64,000 nt of DNA from positions 86,178 to 150,177 of the forward strand of contig NZ_HE998570.1 of NCBI RefSeq assembly GCF_000327285.1. Reading direction: 5' to 3'. The position numbers were made by a program, and so were the translations under genes. A model generated the notes under the pieces. The model was not told the origin of the DNA. It did no database searches and saw only the letters and a program-made list of their open reading frames with translations. The DNA comes from Holdemania massiliensis AP2 (GTDB lineage: Bacteria > Bacillota_I > Bacilli_A > Erysipelotrichales > Erysipelotrichaceae). Shown one piece after another: positions 1 to 8,375 of the stretch. Numbering within the stretch: the stretch's first letter is position 1; the number at the start of each line of letters is the position of its first letter.

Positions 1-148
1 AGGCAAACCGCGCGATAAACCGCAGGCGGATGAGGGGACATCGCTTTCTCAGGCGGCTTTTTGGAACTCAAGAAACGATTTTGTTAAAATATTTACAAAA
101 AAGCCTAAATGTCTGTTGTCAAGGTGTTGATAATTTGTTATCATTCTA
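1..148. other. Unassigned left edge
   Basis: No gene can be supported here. Two plus-strand frames are open for a short stretch (one to about 126, one to about 183, the latter through the promoter), but neither has a recognisable protein or start. The right part becomes AT-rich and leads into the promoter of the first flavoprotein. It may contain the end of an upstream gene that is cut by the window. Confidence 0.4.
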
Positions 149-173
149 TCGAAGAATATTCATCGAATATAAT
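144..173 (+). promoter_or_regulatory. Promoter of the first FAD reductase gene
   Basis: A consensus -10 hexamer TATAAT lies at 168-173. The -35 region (about 144-150, TTCTAT) is weak, which suits a controlled promoter. It is 45 bases ahead of the start codon at 219. Confidence 0.6.
149..166. promoter_or_regulatory. Palindromic operator candidate (TetR site)
   Basis: TCGAaGAATATTCaTCGA is an 18-base inverted repeat with a single mismatched pair. It sits directly upstream of the -10 at 168-173, where a bound repressor would block polymerase. The TetR-family gene at 2042 is the nearest candidate ligand. The assignment is inference from position and symmetry. Confidence 0.5.
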
Positions 174-218
174 TCAATGAAATGAACTCGATGAAATTTC
201 AGAAAGGAAGAGAAAGAA

Positions 219-1829
219 ATGAAAGGAACAAAGAAATTACTCTGTCTGACCCTCAGTCTGGTTTTGATGGGAATGACCGCCTGCAGCACTCAGAACACAC
301 CGGCGCCTTCTGCAGAACCTTCAGGGGATCCGCAGACCACATCCGCAGCCCTGCAGGACAGCGATGTCGACGTTTTAGTCATCGGAGCTGGAGGAGCTGG
401 TTTAAGCGCCGCGGTATCGGCTTCGGAAAACGGAGCCAGCGTCATCGTTGTTGAAAAAATGTCGATCATGGGCGGCAATACGCTGCGCAGCGGCGGCGCT
501 TTCAACAGCTATGATCCGGAAGGTCAGGCCAGCACCAAAATGGATGATTCATTGAAAGCGACGGTCGAGAAGCTGCTCGCCGTTGAACCGATCAATGATG
601 CGCATAAACAGCTGATTGAAGACGTTCAGAAACAATATGATGAATATTTGGCTTCCGGTTCGGATTCGTTATTCGACTCTCCGGAATGGCATGCGCTGCA
701 GACCTTGGATGCCGGCGATTATATCGGCAACGTTGATCTGATTCTGACGCTGACCCGCAACACATTGGATACGAAAAAGTGGCTGACAACCAACGGGACA
801 GTCTGGGATCCGACAATCCGCACGGTTATCGGCGCGCTGTGGAATCGTTCAGCACAGACGACCAATGGCTCCGGCGCGGATTTCATTCAGGCCTTAAGCA
901 CTCAGGCTGAGAAAAACGGCGCTCAGATTTATTTGGATACCAAAGCTGAAAGCTTATTGCAGGAGGACGGAAAAGTTACGGGTGCAACTATTACTAACGC
1001 GGACGGCCAAACCGTAACGGTCAATGCGAAATCCGTCGTCATGGCGACCGGCGGATTTGCGGCTAATGTCGATATGCGGGTTGAATACAATACCGAATGG
1101 GCGGACCTCGGCGAATCCATCGCCACCAACAATCATCCAGGCGCGACCGGCGACGGCATTGTAATGGGTGAAGCCGTTGGAGCAGACCTGGTCGATATGC
1201 AGTGGATTCAGCTGATGCCGCTGTTCCCGGTCAGCGGAGGCGGCATCTCCGGTTATGTCAACAACGCAATCTATGTCAACAAAGAAGGTCAGCGGTATGT
1301 CAACGAGGATAACCGCCGTGACGTTCTGGCTCAGGCTGCTTTGAATCAGACGGATAAACTGTTCTTTGTGATCAACGACCAGACAGAAATTGACAGTGTT
1401 CAGATTCCGCAGGATAAACTGGATTACATGGTGGAAGCCGGAATGTTGTTCAAGGGTGAAACCGTCGAAGAACTCGCTGAAAATATGGGCGTACCGGCCG
1501 AAAATCTGAAAAAGACAATTGAGGATTACGGGAAAGCCGTCGATGCTCAGAAGGATGAATTCGGACGTTCTACCTGGGGCGCACGGCTGGATAATCCGCC
1601 GTACTATGCCGCTTCCTATACCCCGGCTGTGCATCATACGATGGGCGGTTTAAAAATCAATACGGAAGCTCAGGTTCTGAATGCGGCCGGAGAAGCGATT
1701 CCAGGCTTCTATGCAGCAGGTGAGGTAACCGGCGGAATTCACGGAACCAACCGTGTCGGCGGCAACGCTGTTCCGGATGCGTTGGTTTTCGGTAAAATCG
1801 CAGGCGCAAACGCAGCAGTTCAGAAATAA
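219..1829 (+). CDS. Exported FAD-dependent reductase lipoprotein (fumarate/urocanate reductase family)
   Basis: Predicted flavoprotein of 536 residues that would reduce an unsaturated organic acid outside the cytoplasm. The N-terminus is a lipoprotein signal with lipobox MTAC (Cys22). A dinucleotide-binding motif VIGAGGAGLSAA follows near residue 54. The C-terminal half carries the family active-site signatures: a RRD segment (NEDNRRDVLAQ), HHTMGG, and GTNRVGGN followed by DALVFGKIAG, which match the substrate-binding His and Arg regions of flavocytochrome c fumarate reductases. Unlike its four relatives in this window it has no FMN-binding domain, so electrons must arrive from a separate protein. 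A TetR gene follows after a terminator, and a palindrome lies in its promoter. The fumarate-reductase-like core is clear; the substrate is unknown. Confidence 0.85.
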   Translation: MKGTKKLLCLTLSLVLMGMTACSTQNTPAPSAEPSGDPQTTSAALQDSDVDVLVIGAGGAGLSAAVSASENGASVIVVEKMSIMGGNTLRSGGAFNSYDPEGQASTKMDDSLKATVEKLLAVEPINDAHKQLIEDVQKQYDEYLASGSDSLFDSPEWHALQTLDAGDYIGNVDLILTLTRNTLDTKKWLTTNGTVWDPTIRTVIGALWNRSAQTTNGSGADFIQALSTQAEKNGAQIYLDTKAESLLQEDGKVTGATITNADGQTVTVNAKSVVMATGGFAANVDMRVEYNTEWADLGESIATNNHPGATGDGIVMGEAVGADLVDMQWIQLMPLFPVSGGGISGYVNNAIYVNKEGQRYVNEDNRRDVLAQAALNQTDKLFFVINDQTEIDSVQIPQDKLDYMVEAGMLFKGETVEELAENMGVPAENLKKTIEDYGKAVDAQKDEFGRSTWGARLDNPPYYAASYTPAVHHTMGGLKINTEAQVLNAAGEAIPGFYAAGEVTGGIHGTNRVGGNAVPDALVFGKIAGANAAVQK

Positions 1830-1867
1830 ATCCAGCAATCATCACGACATAGAATAGAGGACGTACA

Positions 1868-1910
1868 TGCCTCCCGCGGTTTTCTTAAGAAGCTGCGGGA
1901 GGTTTTTCTG
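1868..1910 (+). terminator. Rho-independent terminator
   Basis: Perfect 8-bp stem CCTCCCGC (1870-1877) with GCGGGAGG (1895-1902), followed by TTTTT. It ends the flavoprotein transcript. Confidence 0.85.
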
Positions 1911-1989
1911 TCTGTTCTGGAAAGTCCGTTGAAAGCAGTCATATCCGCTGGCCCAGGCTTTTAAGCAGAAGGTGAGGATGTCTTGTTGT

Positions 1990-2018
1990 TTGACACCTCT
2001 TCTGCGTTTCATTATAAT
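1990..2018 (+). promoter_or_regulatory. Consensus sigma-A promoter of the TetR gene
   Basis: TTGACA (1990-1995), 17-base spacer, TATAAT (2013-2018). Both hexamers are perfect matches. The start codon follows 23 bases after the -10, so the leader is very short. The regulator therefore has its own strong promoter, separate from the flavoprotein. Confidence 0.85.
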
Positions 2019-2041
2019 AAGATAGAGAATGAGGCACAGCT

Positions 2042-2758
2042 ATGGAAAAAATGACAAGCCGTCAGGAGCAGAAGATCAGAACGCAGCAGAAGATTGTAGA
2101 AGCCGCCAACACCTGTTTTATTCGTAAAGGAATGGCCTATACGCTGATTACTGATATCTGTGAGGAAGCCGAAGTTTCGGTGGGAACGTTTTATCACTAT
2201 TTTAATAATAAAAATGATTTAATTATCAGCCAGTTTAAAAAATTTGATATGGGATTTTTAGAGGTCGCACATCGGTTGATCGACAATCCGGATGCCTGGG
2301 ACAGTTTAATTCAGTTTGCCCATTTTTTCAGCCGGGATGCGTCAGTTTCAGATAAAACGCTGACCTTGGAATACTTAAAGGCGCGGGTTTCTCTGACTGT
2401 GGAGCAGCTGTTTCCGCGCAATCGTCCGTATTTTATCATCCTGTGTACTGTGATTTATAACGGTCAGGTTCGCCGGCAGCTTCGGGCTGATCAAACACCG
2501 CAGCAGCTGGCTGATCTGGTGATGGCGGCGACCCGCGGCTATAATTTTGACTGGGCGAGCATGGACGGGGCGTATGATCTGCATTTGCGCATGCAGCAGG
2601 ATATGCCGATCTTATTTGAGGGGTTCCGTTATCGTGAGGAATATCCGTACCAGCTGTGCGATCCGGCCGCCGTCATTCCAGTTCAGAATGTACCGAAGCT
2701 TTATGAACAGGAAACTGCGCAGCTTCGGGAGTATTGCGAAAGCCGGCTGCTGAGGTAG
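2042..2758 (+). CDS. TetR/AcrR family transcriptional regulator
   Basis: DNA-binding protein of 238 residues. The N-terminal helix-turn-helix is typical: about residues 12-60, with DICEEAEVSVGTFYHYF leading into NKNDLI. The remaining C-terminal helical domain, which binds ligand and dimerises, is not recognisable as a specific subfamily. It is transcribed from a perfect promoter directly downstream of the FAD reductase at 219. The 18-base palindrome at 149-166 in the reductase promoter is its most likely operator. The natural inducer could be the reductase's substrate. The family is certain; the target is inferred from context. Confidence 0.85.
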   Translation: MEKMTSRQEQKIRTQQKIVEAANTCFIRKGMAYTLITDICEEAEVSVGTFYHYFNNKNDLIISQFKKFDMGFLEVAHRLIDNPDAWDSLIQFAHFFSRDASVSDKTLTLEYLKARVSLTVEQLFPRNRPYFIILCTVIYNGQVRRQLRADQTPQQLADLVMAATRGYNFDWASMDGAYDLHLRMQQDMPILFEGFRYREEYPYQLCDPAAVIPVQNVPKLYEQETAQLREYCESRLLR

Positions 2759-2822
2759 ATGTTTGCCGGAACAACAGGCTGTCAAATCCGACCATGACTT
2801 TAAATAATCTAAATTGATATTG

Positions 2823-2866
2823 GAAATCCGTTCTTTTTCCTTGAAACTGCGGATTTCTTTTTTACT
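2823..2866 (+). terminator. Rho-independent terminator after TetR
   Basis: Stem GAAATCCG (2823-2830) with CGGATTTC (2850-2857), followed by a run of six to seven T. Because it ends transcription here, any coding start upstream of about 2870 for the next gene is improbable. Confidence 0.85.
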
Positions 2867-2891
2867 TTATACTAAGGCGGACTTGCGACGT

Positions 2892-4274
2892 GTGCAGAAG
2901 GGTCAGCTCACTGCGGTTCTGCTTTGCGGCTGCAGCGTGCAGGAAGGGCCGGAGCTGCCGCAGCCTTCCATAGTTCCCACATCCACGCCGAGTCCAGAAA
3001 CGAATGAGAAAGAGGATTCATCAAAGCCGCGCTGGCTGCGGGATATGGACACTGCTCTTTACGAATTCAGCCATGATTATCAGCTGGAGATGACAGATTC
3101 TGCTTGGGTTTTCACAGATGATCTGAAGCAAGGCGATATTGTGGTGAACCTGATCAACGAGGAAATCACGTTTGACTTTCCGGATGTCACAATTGAATAC
3201 AAGAAGAAAGACCGCGTCATGAAAACCGCTGTGTTCTCGGCGCAGCTGAACATGCGGTTGGACGGGTCGGATTTTTCCTGGCAGTCCGCAGTGGATACGG
3301 AAGACCGGCAGCATTATCCAATTCAATTTGATCCGAAGAAGATTGAAATTCAGGATGGGGAAAGTGGGTCTTCAACGAAGGGGCAGAAGATGAATTTCTC
3401 ACCGTCGCTGTATGGTCAATGTCTGAGCTATATGAAGCGATACTGGAATCAATCGGTCGTTCAGCAGGCGCTGATCGAGCAGGCTGTCAAGGCAAGTCAA
3501 TCGCATACAAACTCAAACGCCGGGACAGTGAATGTCGAAAGACCTTTGGATAAAATGGTTAATATTTTGGAACTCGGTTCAATAACTCCGGATATTACGC
3601 TGGAAGTTGAGATGAATTTCAATGAAATCACGGATATATCTTTGTCGGAAGCCAATAAGCTGCAGCGCACGCTGTATTTGTTTACGGTGATGAAGCGGGG
3701 CTTTGATGATCCGTCAAAGATTGATTGGGAAGCACTGGCGCCGAGTTTAATGAGTATGATTCCTAACTATGGCTGTGATGGTAAGTATTGCAAAGATCGC
3801 GAGGGTCAGGTACGTTTTGCGGACTTTGCGATCCCGGAAGGTTATGGCGCGTTGGCGACGCAGCCAGAGATGAATCGGGCGGCCAAAGTTTTAACAGGTC
3901 AGGACTTTGTTTATGATGATTATGAAAATCGCAAACTGAGCAGCGGTGCTGTTTACAGTCAGAGTGCCAACAGCTACATCACTTATTCACGGGAAGGCGA
4001 CTGGATGCCGGCCAGTCCGGGAATCATGATTCTGGATCAGACGAAAAAGGACAATCGAATCACCGTGGATTTTGTTGCCTATCGTGTGGAGTGGAAAGAT
4101 AATGAACTGTTTGTTGAAGGTGTGAAGGTTGCGGAGGTGAAAGGAAACAATGCCAATCCGCAGATCGTTCAGACCGTCAAGGAAAATCTGGACCGGTTGC
4201 CGCATTGGACCGCGGAACTAGAAGATACCGGCGATGAACATTTTTATCGGCTGATTAGGGCTTCCCGAAAGTAG
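2892..4274 (+). CDS. Putative lipoprotein of unknown function
   Basis: The frame is open from 2814, but a terminator lies inside 2823-2866, so I place the start at the GTG at 2892, preceded by AAGGCGG at 2874-2880. This gives about 460 residues. The short N-terminus (VQKGQLTAVLLCGC) looks like an abbreviated lipoprotein signal with a Cys at residue 14, followed by a Pro/Ser/Thr/Glu-rich linker (PSIVPTSTPSPETNEKED). The body has many alternating beta-type segments and two conserved-looking cysteines (NYGCDGKYC). I do not recognise the family. The signal peptide is shorter than usual and has Cys at lipobox position -2, so the N-terminus may be eroded. It stands alone between two terminators. 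Confidence 0.6.
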   Translation: MQKGQLTAVLLCGCSVQEGPELPQPSIVPTSTPSPETNEKEDSSKPRWLRDMDTALYEFSHDYQLEMTDSAWVFTDDLKQGDIVVNLINEEITFDFPDVTIEYKKKDRVMKTAVFSAQLNMRLDGSDFSWQSAVDTEDRQHYPIQFDPKKIEIQDGESGSSTKGQKMNFSPSLYGQCLSYMKRYWNQSVVQQALIEQAVKASQSHTNSNAGTVNVERPLDKMVNILELGSITPDITLEVEMNFNEITDISLSEANKLQRTLYLFTVMKRGFDDPSKIDWEALAPSLMSMIPNYGCDGKYCKDREGQVRFADFAIPEGYGALATQPEMNRAAKVLTGQDFVYDDYENRKLSSGAVYSQSANSYITYSREGDWMPASPGIMILDQTKKDNRITVDFVAYRVEWKDNELFVEGVKVAEVKGNNANPQIVQTVKENLDRLPHWTAELEDTGDEHFYRLIRASRK

Positions 4275-4323
4275 GCGTTTCATTCCGTTTTTTCCCTGAG
4301 CTGAAAAAGAAAACAATACCGAG

Positions 4324-4353
4324 CTGTCTGCCCTAAGCAGGCAGTTCTTTTCG
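4324..4353 (+). terminator. Rho-independent terminator
   Basis: Stem CTGTCTGC (4324-4331), loop CCTAA, GCAGGCAG (4337-4344, one G-U pair), then TTCTTTT. It separates the lipoprotein gene from the tmk operon. Confidence 0.8.
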
Positions 4354-4445
4354 TTGCCCAAAGACGAAGAACAGGAAGGGAAAGGTTGTGGCGTAATGGT
4401 GGATAACCGTGATATAATAGCACAAGAGATCAAGGGTGAAAGCAC

Positions 4446-5081
4446 ATGAAAAAAGGATTTTTTATTACATTTGAAGGCCCGGACGGCAGCGGAAAAACCA
4501 CAGTCAGCACCGCAGTGGCAAAACGCCTGCAGGAAAAGGGCATCGATACGGTATATACTCGGGAGCCGGGAGGGATTGAGATCGCGGAACAGATTCGCTC
4601 CGTGATTTTGGATCCGGCCAATACGGCGATGGACAGCAAGACGGAAGCCTTGCTTTACGCTGCAGCCCGGCGTCAGCATCTGATTGAAAAAGTGCTGCCG
4701 GCACTGGCCGCCGGCAAGGTTGTGATCTGTGATCGGTTCGTCGACAGTTCCCTGGCTTATCAGGGCGTTGGCCGGAATCTTGGCATCGAGGAAGTGCTGT
4801 CGATCAATGAATTTGCGATTGAAGGCCATTGGCCGGATAAAACCTTATATCTGGATCTGACTGCGCAGCAGGGGCTGGATCGAATTGCAGGCCGGCAGAA
4901 CAAGGATCGGCTGGATCAGGAAAAAATCGATTTCCATCTGCGTGTCTGCGAAGGCTATCAACAGGTACGCGAGCGTTTTCATAACCGGATGATCGTGATC
5001 GACGCGTCAAAACCGGCAGATCAGGTGATCGACGCCTGTTTGGAAGCGATTGGAGCGCTGATTGACCGTGAAGTTCGCTGA
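4446..5081 (+). CDS. tmk: Thymidylate kinase
   Basis: Phosphorylates dTMP to dTDP with ATP for DNA synthesis. At 211 residues it has the normal length. The P-loop GPDGSGKTT is at residues 11-19, the DR motif is in VICDRFVDSSLAYQG, and the TREPGG dTMP-binding segment is present. It is the first gene of a compact operon with holB, ricT and rsmI. A TATAAT at 4413-4418 lies 28 bases ahead of the start, with no good -35. This order matches the tmk-holB-ricT-rsmI segment of Bacillus. The genes usually found between them there (darA, yaaR, yabA) are absent. Confidence 0.96.
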   Translation: MKKGFFITFEGPDGSGKTTVSTAVAKRLQEKGIDTVYTREPGGIEIAEQIRSVILDPANTAMDSKTEALLYAAARRQHLIEKVLPALAAGKVVICDRFVDSSLAYQGVGRNLGIEEVLSINEFAIEGHWPDKTLYLDLTAQQGLDRIAGRQNKDRLDQEKIDFHLRVCEGYQQVRERFHNRMIVIDASKPADQVIDACLEAIGALIDREVR

Positions 5082-6063
5082 ACGGCTTGCGGTTCAGCAG
5101 CCAGTGGTTTATCAAACGCTGAAGCACGCCTTAGTCCAGAAGAAGCTGGCCCATGCGTTTTTGTTTGTCGGACAAAAGGGAACGCCAAGATTGGAAACAG
5201 CACTGCTGCTGGCACAGAGCTTGATCTGTTCGCATGTTCATGAAGGTTTTGCCTGTGAAGAATGCGATGAGTGCCGGCGGGTTGCTGAAGAAAACTATGC
5301 TGACCTGATCGTTTTGGATGGCGCGGCCAAGTCGATTAAGAAAGACGAAATTCTAAGTCTGCAGGAGCGGTTTAACAAAACCGGACTGGAACGCAGCGGT
5401 CAAAAAGTCTATATTCTCAACAACGCGGAAAACACGACGCCGGAAGCCTTGAACAGCCTGCTGAAATTTCTCGAAGAGCCGCAGGGCTCGGATACGCTGG
5501 CGATTCTGATTGTAGAAAATCAGGACCGCATTCTGCCGACAATTGTTTCCCGCTGTCAAACCCTGACGTTCCGGCCGCTGACGCAGCGTCAGATCCATCA
5601 GATCGCCTTAGAAGAACAACTGGATGAAACCGACGGCTATCTGTTGTCGCATCTGATCCGCGATGTGGATCAGATCAAGGCCACGGCTGAGGATGAAGCG
5701 TATCAGAACGGAATGCTGATGATGCGAAGGTTTATCCGGGAATTTCCTGTACGGGAAGAAGAAGTGCTGGTCTGGATGCAGACCGAGTATCTGGGAAGCA
5801 AGGATAAAGAGAAGGATAAGCGAACCTTTGGTTATTTTCTCGATTGTCTGCTTCAATTTTTCCGTGATGCGGCGGTAGGGCATACCGAAGGCCCGGCCTG
5901 GATGGCCGAGGAAGTGGTCAAATGGAATCAGCGTCCGCTGCGGCTGGATCGTCTGATCATTGTTTTATTAGAATGCCGGGACAAGCTGTCCCGCAGTTAT
6001 AATCTGCCGTTATTGGCGGATCAGTTAATCTATCAAATGAAGGAGGGAATGATTCATGAGTGA
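5062..6063 (+). CDS. holB: DNA polymerase III delta-prime subunit
   Basis: Clamp-loader subunit of 333 residues. It overlaps tmk by 20 bases. The chosen start is TTG at 5062, because GGAG at 5052-5055 is six bases ahead of it; GTG at 5068 is the alternative. The zinc-finger cysteines are visible (SLICSHVHEGFACEECDEC). The helix LLKFLEEP and the SRC motif (PTIVSRCQTL) are typical of delta-prime and gamma/tau. The P-loop is degenerate: GQKGTPRLE replaces the Lys-bearing motif. This fits a delta-prime subunit that does not hydrolyse ATP. The tmk-holB-ricT context supports the call. Confidence 0.92.
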   Translation: MTVKFAERLAVQQPVVYQTLKHALVQKKLAHAFLFVGQKGTPRLETALLLAQSLICSHVHEGFACEECDECRRVAEENYADLIVLDGAAKSIKKDEILSLQERFNKTGLERSGQKVYILNNAENTTPEALNSLLKFLEEPQGSDTLAILIVENQDRILPTIVSRCQTLTFRPLTQRQIHQIALEEQLDETDGYLLSHLIRDVDQIKATAEDEAYQNGMLMMRRFIREFPVREEEVLVWMQTEYLGSKDKEKDKRTFGYFLDCLLQFFRDAAVGHTEGPAWMAEEVVKWNQRPLRLDRLIIVLLECRDKLSRSYNLPLLADQLIYQMKEGMIHE

Positions 6064-7381
6064 GAATCAGGAAGCAGCGGTAACGACGGAAGAAGTCAAA
6101 CCTGTTGCACCGGCGTACCGCTTTGTCGTTTCAGTGCGGTTTAAGAATTCACGGAAGGCTTACAGCTTCGGCACTGACGATGAAACGCTGGAATATGGAG
6201 ATTATGTCGTTGTAGAAACGGTCCGCGGCGTGGAAATGGGTGAGATTATCAGCAATCTTCGCGATGTATCCATGCATACTCAGAATACACCGTTGAAACC
6301 GGTGCTGCGCAAGGCCAGTCGGCGTGACCGGGAGATGTATGCTGAAAATAAAGATCTGGCAAAGGAAGCTCTGACCCGTTGTCAGGAAGCGGTAGCGCGT
6401 CTGAAGCTGGATATGAATTTGATCAGCTGTGAGTACACGCTGGATCGAAGCAAGATTATCTTTGTCTATGTCGCGGATGAACGCGTTGATTTCCGTGAAC
6501 TGTTAAAGGAGCTGGCCGGTATTTTCAAATGCCGGATTGAGCTGCGTCAGATCGGGCCGCGGGATAAAGCTAAGATTATCGGCGGCTTGGGAACCTGCGG
6601 GATGGAAACGTGCTGTTCACGGTTTATGGACGATTTTGACGTCGTGTCGATCAATATGGCGAAAAATCAGCTGTTGGCACTGAATATTCAGAAACTTTCC
6701 GGACAGTGCGGCAAATTGATGTGCTGTCTGAAATTTGAAGATGAAAATTACAAGCAGCTGCGCGCCGGCTTGCCGAAGATGAACGCCCAGGTTGAATATG
6801 AAGGCAAGCTGTACCGCGTGACGTCGATGAATGTGATCAACGGCACAGCCAAGCTGGAAAACCGTGAAAACGTGCAGTTCATCGCCTTGACGGATTTAAT
6901 GGAAAAGGGTGTATTCCGCCGTCCGGAAGCTCAGAATGCCAAGAACAAAGAAAAAGAAGTTCGTCCGGAGCGCAAAGAGGAACGCAAGGAAAACGACCGC
7001 AAGGAAAGTCCGGAACGCCGTGGGGAAAATAAGGATGCCCAGCGCAGGGAAGAACGGAAAGCGAACGATAAAAAGCCGGCGGAAGAAAAGAAGCCGGAAC
7101 GCAAAGAGGGCGTAAAACGTCCTGTGGAGAAGAAGGCAGAAAAGAAAGCGGAAGAGCGAAAAGCTGAGGATCAACGTCCGGAGCGCAAACCGCAGGAGAA
7201 CCGCAGAAATCAAAAGCCGCGTGAGGGCGTTAAAGAAATGAAGTCTGAGGCCGAAGTCAAGCCGCAGACCACGGAAGGCGAAGGCAAACCGCAGGAGCAT
7301 AAACGGCCGAATCGGCGCCGTCGGCATCCGGGCCGTCGGGAGGGACAGCCGAAAAATGAAACGGGAGAGGGTCAGAAATGA
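6056..7381 (+). CDS. ricT: RicT/YaaT (PSP1 domain) iron-sulphur protein with long charged tail
   Basis: 441 residues; overlaps holB by 8 bases and is preceded by AAGGAGGG. Residues about 20-270 form the PSP1 domain. It holds the cysteine pattern GTCGMETCC and SGQCGKLMCCLKFE, which in Bacillus RicT binds an iron-sulphur cluster with RicA and RicF in the complex that promotes RNA maturation by RNase Y. Residues about 300-441 are an unusual tail rich in Lys, Arg, Glu and Pro, with repeated ERKEE and KKAE-type units and a basic RRRRHPGRR near the end. Such a tail is not part of the core family and probably contacts RNA or a partner. No ricA or ricF gene is visible nearby. Confidence 0.9.
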   Translation: MSENQEAAVTTEEVKPVAPAYRFVVSVRFKNSRKAYSFGTDDETLEYGDYVVVETVRGVEMGEIISNLRDVSMHTQNTPLKPVLRKASRRDREMYAENKDLAKEALTRCQEAVARLKLDMNLISCEYTLDRSKIIFVYVADERVDFRELLKELAGIFKCRIELRQIGPRDKAKIIGGLGTCGMETCCSRFMDDFDVVSINMAKNQLLALNIQKLSGQCGKLMCCLKFEDENYKQLRAGLPKMNAQVEYEGKLYRVTSMNVINGTAKLENRENVQFIALTDLMEKGVFRRPEAQNAKNKEKEVRPERKEERKENDRKESPERRGENKDAQRREERKANDKKPAEEKKPERKEGVKRPVEKKAEKKAEERKAEDQRPERKPQENRRNQKPREGVKEMKSEAEVKPQTTEGEGKPQEHKRPNRRRRHPGRREGQPKNETGEGQK

Positions 7382-8229
7382 TTCGGCAGCAAAGTTTTTC
7401 CAATGAAAAACCAACGTTGTATCTCGTTCCAACGCCGATTGGCAATCTGGATGAAATGACGCCGCGGGCGATTGAGATTCTGCGCACGGTGGATGTGATC
7501 GCCGCCGAGGATACCCGCAATACGATGAAGCTGCTTCAAGTTTTTGATATCCATACCCGTCTGATCGCTCACCATTCCCACAATGAACGGGAAAGTGCGA
7601 AGGGTTTGCTGAACCTGCTCGAACAGGGACAATCGGTGGCCGTGGTTTCCGATGCTGGTTATCCGTTGATTTCCGATCCGGGTCAGAATATTGTCGAACA
7701 GGTCACCGCCGCAGGCTACAATGTTGTCCCGGTGTCCGGCTGCAGCGCTTCGATTAATGCGTTGGTGGCTTCCGGGTTAAAGGCACAGCCATTCTTGTTC
7801 AAAGGCTTTCTTTCCAGCAATGACCGTGAATGTGTGCGGGAGCTGGAAGGGATGAAAGCCTTGCCGTTTACGATGATTTTCTATGAAGCACCGCATCGGA
7901 TCGAACGCATGCTGGGACATTGCCTGGATGTGTTCGGCGACCGCAAAGCTTGTTTGGCACGGGAAATCACGAAGCGGCATGAAGAATTTCTGCGCGGTAC
8001 GCTCAGCGAGCTGAAAGATGCCGCCTGCGGTCTTAAAGGCGAAATGGTCGTCGTGATTGAAGGCTGTGCTGAAGAAAGTGAACCGGCAGTCGATATGGCG
8101 CTGATCACGGAACAGATCAACGAACGGATTCAATCCGGAATGTCAGCTTCGGAAGCGATTAAGCAAATTGCCAAGGAAGCCGGAATTTCCAAAAACGAAG
8201 TCTATCGGGTTTATCATCAGGAATCCTAA
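7378..8229 (+). CDS. rsmI: 16S rRNA (cytidine(1402)-2'-O)-methyltransferase
   Basis: Methylates C1402 of 16S rRNA at the 2'-O position, tuning the ribosomal P site. At 283 residues it has the normal length. Signature segments are LYLVPTPIGNLDEMTPRA, IAAEDTRNT and VVSDAGYPLISDPG, all in the N-terminal tetrapyrrole-methylase-like fold, with a small C-terminal helical extension (about 230-283). The start ATG overlaps the ricT stop (ATGA), so the two are translationally coupled. It is the last gene of the tmk operon and is followed by a strong terminator. Confidence 0.95.
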   Translation: MIRQQSFSNEKPTLYLVPTPIGNLDEMTPRAIEILRTVDVIAAEDTRNTMKLLQVFDIHTRLIAHHSHNERESAKGLLNLLEQGQSVAVVSDAGYPLISDPGQNIVEQVTAAGYNVVPVSGCSASINALVASGLKAQPFLFKGFLSSNDRECVRELEGMKALPFTMIFYEAPHRIERMLGHCLDVFGDRKACLAREITKRHEEFLRGTLSELKDAACGLKGEMVVVIEGCAEESEPAVDMALITEQINERIQSGMSASEAIKQIAKEAGISKNEVYRVYHQES

Positions 8230-8280
8230 AATAAAGCTCTTTCTCCAGCGGCAGCATGTCATAGGAGAAAGAGCTTTTAT
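8230..8280. terminator. Bidirectional terminator
   Basis: Perfect 14-bp stem AAAGCTCTTTCTCC (8233-8246) with GGAGAAAGAGCTTT (8264-8277). T runs on the plus strand and A runs on the left side let it serve rsmI and the convergent gene at 8376. Confidence 0.85.
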
Positions 8281-8375
8281 GCTTAATAAATGCAGGGCTT
8301 AAGGGGACGGCTGTTCGATCACTCTTGATAATATTTACTTCTTCAGCGTGACAAAGGAAAGGCAAAGCCTGATGC

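Noticed and set aside
954-1637. 227-codon minus-strand open frame
   Set aside because: Antisense shadow of the FAD reductase at 219; no ribosome site and no recognisable protein.
4218-4829. 203-codon minus-strand frame
   Set aside because: Antisense to tmk and through the terminator at 4324-4353; no ribosome site.
6890-7381. Repetitive A/G-rich stretch in ricT considered as a nucleotide repeat array
   Set aside because: The periodicity comes from Lys/Glu/Arg codons. Units vary in length and sequence, and there are no spacers, so it is not a CRISPR or tandem-repeat array.
6896-7432. 178-codon hydrophobic minus-strand frame resembling a membrane protein
   Set aside because: It is the antisense of the Lys/Arg/Glu codons in the RicT tail, which read as Phe/Leu/Ser on the other strand.
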